NCBI GenBank assembly: GCA_002070945.1
Contig: MWEG01000085.1
Span: 1 to 40,642, forward strand
DNA: 40,642 bases
Direction: 5' to 3'
From: Lentisphaerae bacterium ADurb.Bin082
GTDB taxonomy: Bacteria; Verrucomicrobiota; Lentisphaeria; Oligosphaerales; Oligosphaeraceae
Below are positions 30,811 to 38,338 of this stretch, in pieces (position 1 is the first letter of the stretch; each line of letters begins with the position of its first letter). Under the pieces are notes generated by a model. The model saw only the letters and a program-made list of their open reading frames with translations, searched no databases and was not told the origin of the DNA. The position numbers and the translations under genes are program-made.

Positions 30811-33777
30811 ATGAAGCGAACGATTTTTTTGGCTTTCATGCTTTCCAGCATGGCTTTTTTAGCGCAAGACAGCAAGAATTTGCTTTGTCATGGCGACTTT
30901 AACGAGGCTGGTTTCGGGGGGGAGGTGCGCACCGACTGGGTGCCAGGCATGTTCGCTGTATCGCAGCATACGGAAGAGATGACTTGGAACCGGTGCCTGA
31001 AGTTCGAATTGCTGAAAATGGCAGTGTCTGACGATGGCGTGCGGCGTTTGAATGGCAATGTGATGCTGGGCAAGGACGGGCCCCGGCCTGGGTTCGTGGT
31101 CAAGCCTTCCACGCAGTACCAGTTCAGCTTTGAAGTTCGCGGAACCGTGCCAAACGCTGGGGTCAAAGCGTCCCTCTGGACCGGCGACAGCACCAATACG
31201 TACGATGGGTTGACGCATATCAAGACAAGCCTGGGCGGCTACAAGGTCACTTCGGAATGGACCATGCTGCGGGGCACGTTCCGGACTGGCCCGGACACGC
31301 GCCGCGCCGCGCTGAATTTCCAGCTGTGGGCAGATTCAAGACAGATCAAGGATTTCCGCTGGCAGGATGGACAGTACTTGCTCATCGATAATGTCCAGGT
31401 GCAGGAGAAAGCCTCGCTCGGCTCGACAACCGGCCCTGACGAGGAGTCTGGCGCTGATGCGGTGTTGGCCCTGCTCATGCCGACCGTTGACGTGGACGGC
31501 TTCAGCAACTACAAGACCGGCCAGCCAGCGGCCGTGGACAGCCGTTTTTCGCTCAGGCATGAGGGTGACACGCTGCGTTTGGAGGTGTTTTGCCCGTCAC
31601 CGGTGCCGGTTCGGGCTGAAAATCGCGATAATGGCACCAAGGTCTGGTCAGGCGATGTTGTTGAGGTATTTTTTGGCCCTGTCGAGGGCGTCAAGGATCG
31701 CCTGCTGTCGCAGTTTGTGCTTGGCGCTGGCGGCGGTCGGTATCGCGGCAACGGGGCAGGGGAAATCCAGGAATACGACAGCTGGCAGGCTATGCCGGAA
31801 GTGACGGCGGACGGTTGGCGCGCGACTTTCGCTATACCCTTGCGTGAACTCGGTTTTACCGGCACGCCGGCTGCTGGGGAAGCTATTGCTTTCAATGTGT
31901 GCAGGCAGCGTCAAGGCGAGTTGACGTCCTGGGCGCCGGTGCGCAATGGTTTCCATGAAGTCAGCCAGTATGGCTTGCTGGTCTTTGGCAGTGGCCAGGA
32001 TTATGCGCAACGGATTTTGGCGACTATGGGGGAGAAGGTCGAGGCCCTTAGCCAGGAATGGGAGCAGTTCGCTGCCGGTGACGCTCCAATTGGCGCCCTG
32101 ATTGTCATGGGGCGCAACCTGCGGCGCAAGCAGCAAGAGCTTCGTTTTGCCCAGGAGCAGTATGTGCTGGGAACGATGCCAGTGACTGGCGACTACAGTC
32201 TGCCGCTGGAACCCTGGATAGAAAACTTGGTTTTAGACAACAAGAAACCGATAGCGTTGAAGGCTGCTGTCAATGAACGCCAGGCCCTGCCGCTGACGAT
32301 TACCAATCGCACATCTCAGACTGCCGCCTACCGTGTGCTTTTGCATTCTGGCGAAAAAATGACTATGTATGCCTTAGAGACGCATGGACTTGGCGGCGGT
32401 TTCCCGCCATCCCAAGTGACGTTGCGGGAAGCGGTGGCCATGAAGGACGACAACAGTGGTCAAGGCGCCGGGCGCTATGACGCCTTGCCTAAAATGAACC
32501 AGATCAGCGCGGTCACCATTGCCGCCGGCGCAACCGGCGTGGTCTGGATAGACTTCGATTGCCGCGGCGTAGTCCCAGGAGAATATGCCGGTGCTATCCG
32601 CATTATTCCCCTGGGCGGCGACGGCGGCTTCCTTAAAGGAACGACGACATACCGCGGCCAAGCCCGCGATTTTCCAGTCAAACTGACCGTGTTGCCGATA
32701 ACCCTGCCGCTACGGCCGCCCCGGCCAGCGTGGCTGATGGGCCCGGGCGACACCGAGGATTTATTCCTGATGCAGGCGGAACTGGGTGGACGCATGGTTA
32801 TGATCAACCCGTGGTCGCTGAAATTCACCTTCAATGACAAGGGCGAACTGGTGAATGGCGATTTGCCGGAAGTGGCGGCATTTATCAAGACCCGCCTGGA
32901 ATGGCACCAACGGCATGGCATTGAGGGCGGGCCGCGTTTTTTGGTCGGCTTCAGCGCCTATACGGTGTTTGCACAACAGTATTTGCCTAAGACGATTAAG
33001 GAAATGACCCCAGAGTGGTGCCTGGCCTGGAAAAACAATCTGCTCGCTCTGGATAAATTGCTGCAGGATAACGGCATCACCCAGGACGACTATGTCATTG
33101 AAGTCATTGACGAACCCAACGGCAAGAACATCGAACGCGATTTGGAAGTCAGCCGCATTGCGCGTGAGACGCTGCCCGGGGCAAGGCTGTGTATGACCTG
33201 GGCGGCCCCCAATTTCAACCATACTCCGGATAGCATCCGGCGGTTTTTGCCATACATCAACGACCATTGTATCTGGACTGGGAACCTGTCGAACCCGGCG
33301 TACCGCGAGTTGGCCCGGGAATTACGCTCAACGCCTGGACAGCTTTACGGCATTTACAGCTGTTCAACCTCACTGCGCGAGGATTTGTATCGCTATTACC
33401 GCCTGCATGCCTGGCGCGCCCTGGAAGTCGATGCTGAGACGGTCGGTCTGTATGTCTTCTGCAACGCGCCACATGGCAGGGCCGGGGCGACGGATTGGAA
33501 AACAGTGGCCAGCGGCGGCATCACCTATCGGAGCGGAGACGAGTCCATTCCAACGGTTCGGAGCGAGGCATTTCGGCAGGGGATGACTGATTTAGCTTAC
33601 CTGGAGCTCCTGCGCACGCTGGCAGTCGGAGATTCGGCTGACGCTGTTGCCGCGCGCGCTTTCCTGGCCAAAGCGCCGGTCGAAGTGGTGGTGGAAAAAC
33701 AGTATGACGCGACTTTGGCAGAGCAGAAGCGCGAACAAGCGATAGAGTTCATTCTCAAACTGCAAGCGCAGAAATGA
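30811..33777 (+). CDS. large secreted protein: CBM9-like domain plus DUF4091 glycosidase-like barrel
   Basis: A 988-residue protein with a signal peptide (MKRTIFLAFMLSSMAFLAQ). Residues about 20-200 form a jelly-roll carbohydrate-binding region. About 220-400 is a CBM9-like module (SGDVVEVFFGP, GWRATFAIPLREL). The C-terminal half is a TIM-barrel glycoside-hydrolase-like domain with VIEVIDEPNGKNIE (a probable catalytic Glu near 775), ending in a DUF4091 region (SIPTVRSEAFRQGMTDLAYLELL). It is likely a periplasmic or surface glycan-degrading protein; the activity is not known. The ATG at 30811 is preferred over an upstream one because GGAG lies 6 bases before it and it starts the signal peptide. 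MutY follows 17 bases downstream. Confidence 0.8.
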   Translation: MKRTIFLAFMLSSMAFLAQDSKNLLCHGDFNEAGFGGEVRTDWVPGMFAVSQHTEEMTWNRCLKFELLKMAVSDDGVRRLNGNVMLGKDGPRPGFVVKPSTQYQFSFEVRGTVPNAGVKASLWTGDSTNTYDGLTHIKTSLGGYKVTSEWTMLRGTFRTGPDTRRAALNFQLWADSRQIKDFRWQDGQYLLIDNVQVQEKASLGSTTGPDEESGADAVLALLMPTVDVDGFSNYKTGQPAAVDSRFSLRHEGDTLRLEVFCPSPVPVRAENRDNGTKVWSGDVVEVFFGPVEGVKDRLLSQFVLGAGGGRYRGNGAGEIQEYDSWQAMPEVTADGWRATFAIPLRELGFTGTPAAGEAIAFNVCRQRQGELTSWAPVRNGFHEVSQYGLLVFGSGQDYAQRILATMGEKVEALSQEWEQFAAGDAPIGALIVMGRNLRRKQQELRFAQEQYVLGTMPVTGDYSLPLEPWIENLVLDNKKPIALKAAVNERQALPLTITNRTSQTAAYRVLLHSGEKMTMYALETHGLGGGFPPSQVTLREAVAMKDDNSGQGAGRYDALPKMNQISAVTIAAGATGVVWIDFDCRGVVPGEYAGAIRIIPLGGDGGFLKGTTTYRGQARDFPVKLTVLPITLPLRPPRPAWLMGPGDTEDLFLMQAELGGRMVMINPWSLKFTFNDKGELVNGDLPEVAAFIKTRLEWHQRHGIEGGPRFLVGFSAYTVFAQQYLPKTIKEMTPEWCLAWKNNLLALDKLLQDNGITQDDYVIEVIDEPNGKNIERDLEVSRIARETLPGARLCMTWAAPNFNHTPDSIRRFLPYINDHCIWTGNLSNPAYRELARELRSTPGQLYGIYSCSTSLREDLYRYYRLHAWRALEVDAETVGLYVFCNAPHGRAGATDWKTVASGGITYRSGDESIPTVRSEAFRQGMTDLAYLELLRTLAVGDSADAVAARAFLAKAPVEVVVEKQYDATLAEQKREQAIEFILKLQAQK

Positions 33778-33794
33778 CGTGATAGGAAACAGCC

Positions 33795-34874
33795 TTGGAG
33801 ACAGCGGCAGTCAAGTCAATGCTGGCATGGTATCGTGAACACCAGCGGGTGCTGCCCTGGCGCAGCCTGCCAACACCTTACCGGGTGCTGGTCAGCGAAG
33901 TCATGCTGCAGCAGACGCAGGTGACGACCGTCATACCCTACTTTGAACGTTTTGTCCAGGCATTCCCTGATTTTGCAGCCTTGGCAGCGGCTGATATTGA
34001 GGCAGTCCTGAAGCTCTGGGAAGGGCTGGGCTATTATTCCAGGGCGCGTCGTCTGCATGCGTGCGCGCAGCTGGTGATGGAAAATGGCGGCGAACTTTCC
34101 GATGATCCGACGGAGTTGGCGCGCTTGCCCGGAATCGGCCCCTATACGGCAGCGGCGATTGCCAGCATTGCCTTTGGACGACCGTATCCTGCCGTGGATG
34201 GCAATGTGCTGCGGGTGCAGGCGCGGCTTCTGGCTGACGACGGCGATGTCAGCTCGCAATCAGCGCGTCGCCGCGTCTATGAACGGCTGCTGGCTGTCAT
34301 CCAGCAGACTCCTGACCCTTCGGCGTTCAACCAGGCCCAGATGGACCTCGGCGCCATGGTCTGCCTGCCGCGCCAGCCGCTCTGCGACGAGTGTCCATTG
34401 CGCGTATTTTGCCGTGCGTTTGCCTCTGGCGAGCCGACTGTGTATCCACGCCGGCCGGAACGCCGGGTGACGCCGCGTATGCATGTCGCCGTCGGCTTGA
34501 TTTTTTATCGTGGACGGTTGTTGATTCTGCGTCGTTCAGAAGACCAGATGTTGGGCGGGCTGTGGGAATTTCCGGGCGGTAAACTTGAGTCCGGCGAAAC
34601 GCCGTCGCAGGCCGTGGAGCGTGAAGTGCGCGAAGAAACCGGCCTGACTGTCGAGATAGGCGCGCTGGTCGGCGTCATCCAGCACGCCTACAGCCATTTT
34701 CGCATCACCATGCATGCGTATCGCTGTCGCCTGGCCGAGATTGGCGAGCCAGTTGTCGCCTGCGAGCGTCTGCATGCTTGGGTGATTGCTGAAGACCTGC
34801 CCAAATACGCCTTCCCCAAGGCTAATCATAAGATTTTCGCCTGCGAGGGGTTTGCTGAGGGCTTCCAAGAGTGA
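33795..34874 (+). CDS. mutY: A/G-specific adenine glycosylase with C-terminal Nudix domain
   Basis: A 359-residue repair enzyme that removes adenine mispaired with 8-oxoguanine. Features are SEVMLQQTQV (catalytic Glu), the helix-hairpin-helix LPGIGPYTAAAIAS (about 111-124), AVDGNVLRV (catalytic Asp), and the 4Fe-4S motif C-X6-C-X2-C-X5-C (about 190-206). The C-terminal domain carries a full Nudix box, G-X5-E-X7-R-E-V-R-E-E-T-G-L (about 261-283), whereas this domain is often degenerate in MutY. The start is TTG, supported by AGGAA six bases upstream; the first internal ATG at 33819 has no ribosome binding site at a suitable distance. The gap to the secreted protein upstream is 17 bases, so they may be co-transcribed. 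Confidence 0.92.
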   Translation: METAAVKSMLAWYREHQRVLPWRSLPTPYRVLVSEVMLQQTQVTTVIPYFERFVQAFPDFAALAAADIEAVLKLWEGLGYYSRARRLHACAQLVMENGGELSDDPTELARLPGIGPYTAAAIASIAFGRPYPAVDGNVLRVQARLLADDGDVSSQSARRRVYERLLAVIQQTPDPSAFNQAQMDLGAMVCLPRQPLCDECPLRVFCRAFASGEPTVYPRRPERRVTPRMHVAVGLIFYRGRLLILRRSEDQMLGGLWEFPGGKLESGETPSQAVEREVREETGLTVEIGALVGVIQHAYSHFRITMHAYRCRLAEIGEPVVACERLHAWVIAEDLPKYAFPKANHKIFACEGFAEGFQE

Positions 34875-34898
34875 ACAGGAGGGGTGGTCTTTAGTTTA

Positions 34899-35036
34899 AA
34901 AGTTCGGCTTGGCGTTCGGCGACTCCAAGTCACCGATGAGGAAATGGCTAGCCTGAATATTCTTGGACATGATTTTCATCCTGAATGGAATTATATCATC
35001 AGACCCGTATGGCTTGATTTTTTTTGTAAATATTGA
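34899..35036 (+). pseudogene. ISAzo13-type transposase, C-terminal remnant
   Basis: The frame that continues after the mutY stop reads LKVR, a short gap, then VTDEEMASLNI and HDFHPEWNYIIRP before a stop at 35034-35036. This closely resembles the C-terminal end of ISAzo13/Rhodopirellula-type transposases, which usually end in a V-[ST]-D-E-E-M-A-A-L ... H-x-x-W-N-Y-T motif. About seven residues between LKVR and VTDEEM appear to be missing. No start codon, upstream part or inverted repeats are visible, so this is a dead fragment. It occupies the 305-base gap between mutY and pseudopilin 2 together with the promoter at 35056. Confidence 0.6.
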
Positions 35037-35055
35037 TAGTTTAACAGCCCTAATC

Positions 35056-35084
35056 TTGTTTTTTCGTTAATATGTTGCTATATT
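35056..35084 (+). promoter_or_regulatory. sigma70-type promoter of pseudopilin 2
   Basis: TTGTTT (35056-35061) and TATATT (35079-35084) are separated by 17 bases, in AT-rich DNA. The -10 sequence and the spacing are the same as for pseudopilin 1. The leader would be about 90 bases. Confidence 0.5.
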
Positions 35085-35179
35085 CTGTGTTACAGTTTCG
35101 TTTTAGATATATGACTTTATCCTGAATTTCAGCTAGTGAGGATTTCCCCAGAGTTGTTTATTCATCAGTGAGGGTAGTC

Positions 35180-35902
35180 ATGAAAAGATCATTTTATCTG
35201 CAATTCACCTTGATTGAGTTGTTGGTGGTCATCGCGATAATCGCCATTTTGGCGGCGATGCTGTTGCCGGCTTTGAGCAAGGCCCGGGAGAAGGCCAGGG
35301 CCATCGCCTGCGTCAACAACTTGAAGCAGCTGGCTCTTGAGCAGCTGATGTACGCCGACTCCAACGAAGGCATTGTCAACATCAGCTACTGCACCGGCAG
35401 CTCGAAAGGCTGGAATTGGGCATACGAAATACAGTATGCGAATGGCGGCGACGGCGATGCGGTGACAAAGGACCCGTGTTTTCATTGTCCGTCCTTGAGG
35501 AAGGGGGCAAACTTTAACCAAATTTACGGCATAAAGACGACGACATTCGGAACGAACTATGAGAAAGAATACGGCAATGCGTTTAAGGGCGGCGCTCGCA
35601 TTCATTACTCCACGATCAGCATGACCAGGCCGTCGGAATATATGCTGCTGTCTGACTCGATCTGCTATAGCAGCAATTTTTCTAACGAACCTGGCCTCAC
35701 GTACTACCAAGTCGCAGTTGGCAGCACTAGGTCCACGGGCGTCCATTTCCGCCACAATAACCGCGCCAATCTCTCTTTCTTTGACGGACACGTGGAGGCC
35801 TTTGCCGCCAGGGAGTTGAAAAGCAAATTTGCCTTGGCAACCGTTCAGGCCAACGACCCCTTCTTTTACCGCCAGTTTGATTGGACATTGCCCAGCAATT
35901 GA
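35180..35902 (+). CDS. type IV pseudopilin-like protein with H-X9-DG motif (2)
   Basis: A 240-residue protein with a basic leader (MKRSFYLQ), [20 protein letters not shown] and [32 protein letters not shown], then a periplasmic domain. The C-terminal [12 protein letters not shown] fits H-X9-DG. The ATG at 35180 is chosen over an in-frame GTG at 35168: GAGGG lies five bases before it and it begins at the prepilin leader. It shares the N-terminal 60 residues with pseudopilin 1 almost exactly, but the globular domains differ, the usual pattern for this large family. The gene has its own promoter; the stop codon is directly followed by an orphan C-terminal domain in another frame. Confidence 0.9.
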   Translation: MKRSFYLQFTLIELLVVIAIIAILAAMLLPALSKAREKARAIACVNNLKQLALEQLMYADSNEGIVNISYCTGSSKGWNWAYEIQYANGGDGDAVTKDPCFHCPSLRKGANFNQIYGIKTTTFGTNYEKEYGNAFKGGARIHYSTISMTRPSEYMLLSDSICYSSNFSNEPGLTYYQVAVGSTRSTGVHFRHNNRANLSFFDGHVEAFAARELKSKFALATVQANDPFFYRQFDWTLPSN

Positions 35903-35903
35903 A

Positions 35904-36398
35904 CCGCTGGAGACCTTTTCAGGCATCTGTGATGTCGGCGAACTCGGGCGCTTCGGCGGCCTCGCCAAAGTGCTTGCCAACCGTGAACCCGCACGGCTCA
36001 TGGAAGGAACGTTGTGCATCCAGATCCGCCCTATGAAATGGGATGTCGACCTCTACCCGATCCTGCAATTCGACTATAAAATAACGCCTGGAGCGCCCTG
36101 GGGCGTCGCGGTGAATCTCTATCCTCGGCCGGATTTGCCTGCGACTTGGCTGTTCCTCTGCACCACGCCAGGGCACGACACGCACGGCATCGCCAACGTC
36201 CAGGCCGGCGAACTCGTCAACGACGGCCAATGGCATATCGCGACGCTTGACATGCGACTCCTGCGGCGCTATGATCCGGCCTTCAAAAGCCCAAGCCGCA
36301 TTCGCTTTCGCAATACCGGGGACAAATATATGATTACAGGCGCCGCCATGTCAGATGCCCAAGCATGGCTCGATAACCTTGTCATCAGGGGAGAATAG
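35904..36398 (+). pseudogene. orphan beta-sandwich C-terminal domain, fragment
   Basis: Right after the pseudopilin stop, a different frame is open for about 165 codons (the frame itself extends back to 35829 inside the pilin gene). It encodes what looks like one carbohydrate-binding-type beta-sandwich: LQFDYKITPGAPWGVAVNLY, LVNDGQWHIATLDMRLLRR, AWLDNLVIRGE. Domains like this normally sit at the C-terminus of large secreted proteins of the phylum. There is no start codon with a ribosome binding site and no signal peptide. I infer a leftover of a larger gene lost by deletion or rearrangement, in the same debris-rich stretch as the transposase remnant. Translation as a pilin-coupled protein is an alternative. 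Confidence 0.45.
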
Positions 36399-36632
36399 GG
36401 CGGTGTGAGGATTTGTCGTCTTTTTTTGCTGTTAAAAAAATCAAAAAATACAAAAAAATCAGGCCTTCTCCTTGAAAATGCATCATCGGCCTTGGAAAAG
36501 TCCAAAACGTGACAGAAAAACTTCAGGCAATGCGCGAAATCCTGTCACAGGTCTCGCACATTAACAATAATGTAGATTCAACTGTCAGAGTCCGTGAGAT
36601 GTTCTGAGTGGGTGATTGCCGCACAGCGCAGT

Positions 36633-37859
36633 TCAGCCGCAGAAGACGTCGTAGCTGGTTGTGTCCACGATTTTTCCGAGACGCGCCCAGGAGCAGGCGC
36701 CGAGTTCGGCAGGCAGGATGTTGGACTGATACGCCTTCGTGAAGCGCTCAGTCAGGCCGGTCATCACCCGGACTTGACTGCCGGGCACGCCCATCTTGTA
36801 GACTAGGCCAGCAGGGAATTCGGCGATTTCGTTGTTGACGGAATTTTCGGCGGCGTTGATGCAGATGATGTGCGGCGTGGCGGAGTCGATAGTACACGCC
36901 ATGGTTTTTTCGCCCTGCACCGTAGCGATGGCGTCCCGGTATTTCAGGTAGGTTTGGCCAGCCGGCGTGCCGTAGTCCTTGACCGTGCCGTTGTTGAAAT
37001 GCACGACCAGGTGTTTGCTGGTATTGTAGGTGGCCGTGGCCTCATCGAATTCATAAATGAGTTCGAGTCCGCTGTTTCTTGACACGGCATGGGTCGTGTA
37101 GAAGAGGATTTCGACGTCATCGTCGGTCATGATGCGCATGGCTGCGGTGTCGTAACTAGTGATCGGGTTGGCGCGGTACAGTTCCGCCTGTACCGAGCGC
37201 GGCTGGGCGGCAGCGGCCTGGCCTGCCCGTCCCAGCACAAACAGCATATTGTGCAGGTAGTGTGCGCAGGCGTTGCTGGCCGGGCTGTCAAGAATCCAGT
37301 CGCCCTGCGGGCTTTGGCGGGCGCCGGCCCAGTTGTTGCGGGCGTAGTAGGCGTCGTTACGGGGCCAGAGCCACATCGTCTTCAGGCGTCGTGGCTGGCC
37401 GAGGCGTCCGGCCTGGATGTCGGCCTTTAAGTCCAGTACGGCCTGCGCGTACGACCACTGGTAGCCGATAGCGGCGAAACGGCCTGCGGCATCGCGGGCA
37501 GCCGCCATCTGCCTAGCTTCCTGAATCGTCGCGCAAGCCGGTTTTTCACAGAGCACATTCGTGCCATGCGCCAGGGCCGTGCAGGTCTGCGGAGCATGAA
37601 ATTGAATGGGCGACGAGATGAAGGCCAAATCGGCCTTGCCAACCTGGTAGAACTCATCCAGAGTGTTGTAAAAGGGCAGTCCAAGGCTCTTCAGTTCAGC
37701 GTAGGCGGCGGCTTTCTCAGCCACCGGATCGACGACACCGACCAGCTGCCAATCTTGCCTAAGCGGATTTTTCAGCAAGGCGTCGACAGCGGTGTTGCCA
37801 TAGCCGCCAATGCCGACCAGGACGATTGAAACCGGGGCAGCCGAGGATGATGCAGCCAT
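36633..37859 (-). CDS. Gfo/Idh/MocA-family oxidoreductase (second gene)
   Basis: A 408-residue NAD(P)-dependent dehydrogenase-like protein. The Rossmann motif is VLVGIGGYGNTAVDALL (about 13-29), followed by AFISSPIQFHAPQT and NVLCEKPACATIQEA with the EKP hallmark (about 102-104). The C-terminal domain holds GDWILDSPASNACAHYLHNMLFVLG, with the usual catalytic-region residues, and is about 60 residues longer than the other Gfo/Idh gene here. The substrate is unknown. A good ribosome binding site (AGGAG) precedes the ATG. It is a single gene, divergent from the large secreted protein at 38339. Confidence 0.85.
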   Translation of the reverse strand: MAASSSAAPVSIVLVGIGGYGNTAVDALLKNPLRQDWQLVGVVDPVAEKAAAYAELKSLGLPFYNTLDEFYQVGKADLAFISSPIQFHAPQTCTALAHGTNVLCEKPACATIQEARQMAAARDAAGRFAAIGYQWSYAQAVLDLKADIQAGRLGQPRRLKTMWLWPRNDAYYARNNWAGARQSPQGDWILDSPASNACAHYLHNMLFVLGRAGQAAAAQPRSVQAELYRANPITSYDTAAMRIMTDDDVEILFYTTHAVSRNSGLELIYEFDEATATYNTSKHLVVHFNNGTVKDYGTPAGQTYLKYRDAIATVQGEKTMACTIDSATPHIICINAAENSVNNEIAEFPAGLVYKMGVPGSQVRVMTGLTERFTKAYQSNILPAELGACSWARLGKIVDTTSYDVFCG

Positions 37860-37926
37860 GAGAGGTCTCCTAAGGGTTGAATAGGTTGAATGAGTGGATA
37901 GCGGTTGACATGCGAAGGAAACCGGG

Positions 37927-38021
37927 AAGGCCGCGGCGGCGTTGACGCGGCCTTATGACAAGGCGAAGGTTTAGGCCGGCCGAGGTCTTGACGCTCAGTT
38001 CTGGGATGCCCTTCAGGGCAT
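37927..38021. repeat. pair of palindromes in the divergent intergenic region
   Basis: AAGGCCGCG...CGCGGCCTT (37927-37954) and ATGCCCT-TC-AGGGCAT (38006-38021) are two perfect inverted repeats upstream of the oxidoreductase. Neither is followed by a T run, so they are more likely REP-like or operator-like than terminators. The rest of 37860-38338 holds a TGGAC cluster and the promoter below, and no gene that I can support. Confidence 0.45.
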
Positions 38022-38120
38022 GGTTTTGGGAGAAGCTCATAGTTTTTCTGATTTTGAAGATTCAAGCGCAAGAAAAAATTAACATGGATTTGATGTTTTG
38101 CAATCAGGCTGATAAATAAC

Positions 38121-38141
38121 ATCCATTGTCCACTGTCCACT
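38121..38141. repeat. inverted TGGAC cluster
   Basis: On the minus strand this reads as two TGGAC units plus a TGGAT variant, and matches the beginning of the field at 3302 nearly base for base. It is the third site of this repeat in the window. Confidence 0.5.
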
Positions 38142-38244
38142 AAAATGCCTTACCCTGGGTATGCCTAGCTCAGTAGCTTGCCGGAACTCCAAGTATCAAT
38201 CGCTGACCTAATTACAAAACTCGGCATATTAACAAGCATTCAGG

Positions 38245-38272
38245 TTGACTCCCTTTTTGGGTATGGTAGATT
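38245..38272 (+). promoter_or_regulatory. probable promoter of the secreted protein at 38339
   Basis: TTGACT (38245-38250) and TAGATT (38267-38272) are separated by 16 bases. The transcript would start near 38279, about 60 bases before the start codon. Confidence 0.4.
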
Positions 38273-38338
38273 ACTTAACAGCAGGAAATTCTGAATAACC
38301 GACAGATGAACTCGATACTCTCAAGTCAAGGTTGAGTG

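Noticed and set aside
36508..36606. Short frame from a GTG (MTEKLQAMREILSQVS...)
   Set aside because: 32 codons, weak ribosome binding site and no recognised family; a real small peptide cannot be excluded but is not supported.
38155..38240. Searched for tRNA and transposase remnants in the divergent gap
   Set aside because: No cloverleaf with conserved bases and no recognisable peptide; only a 25-codon minus-strand frame without support.
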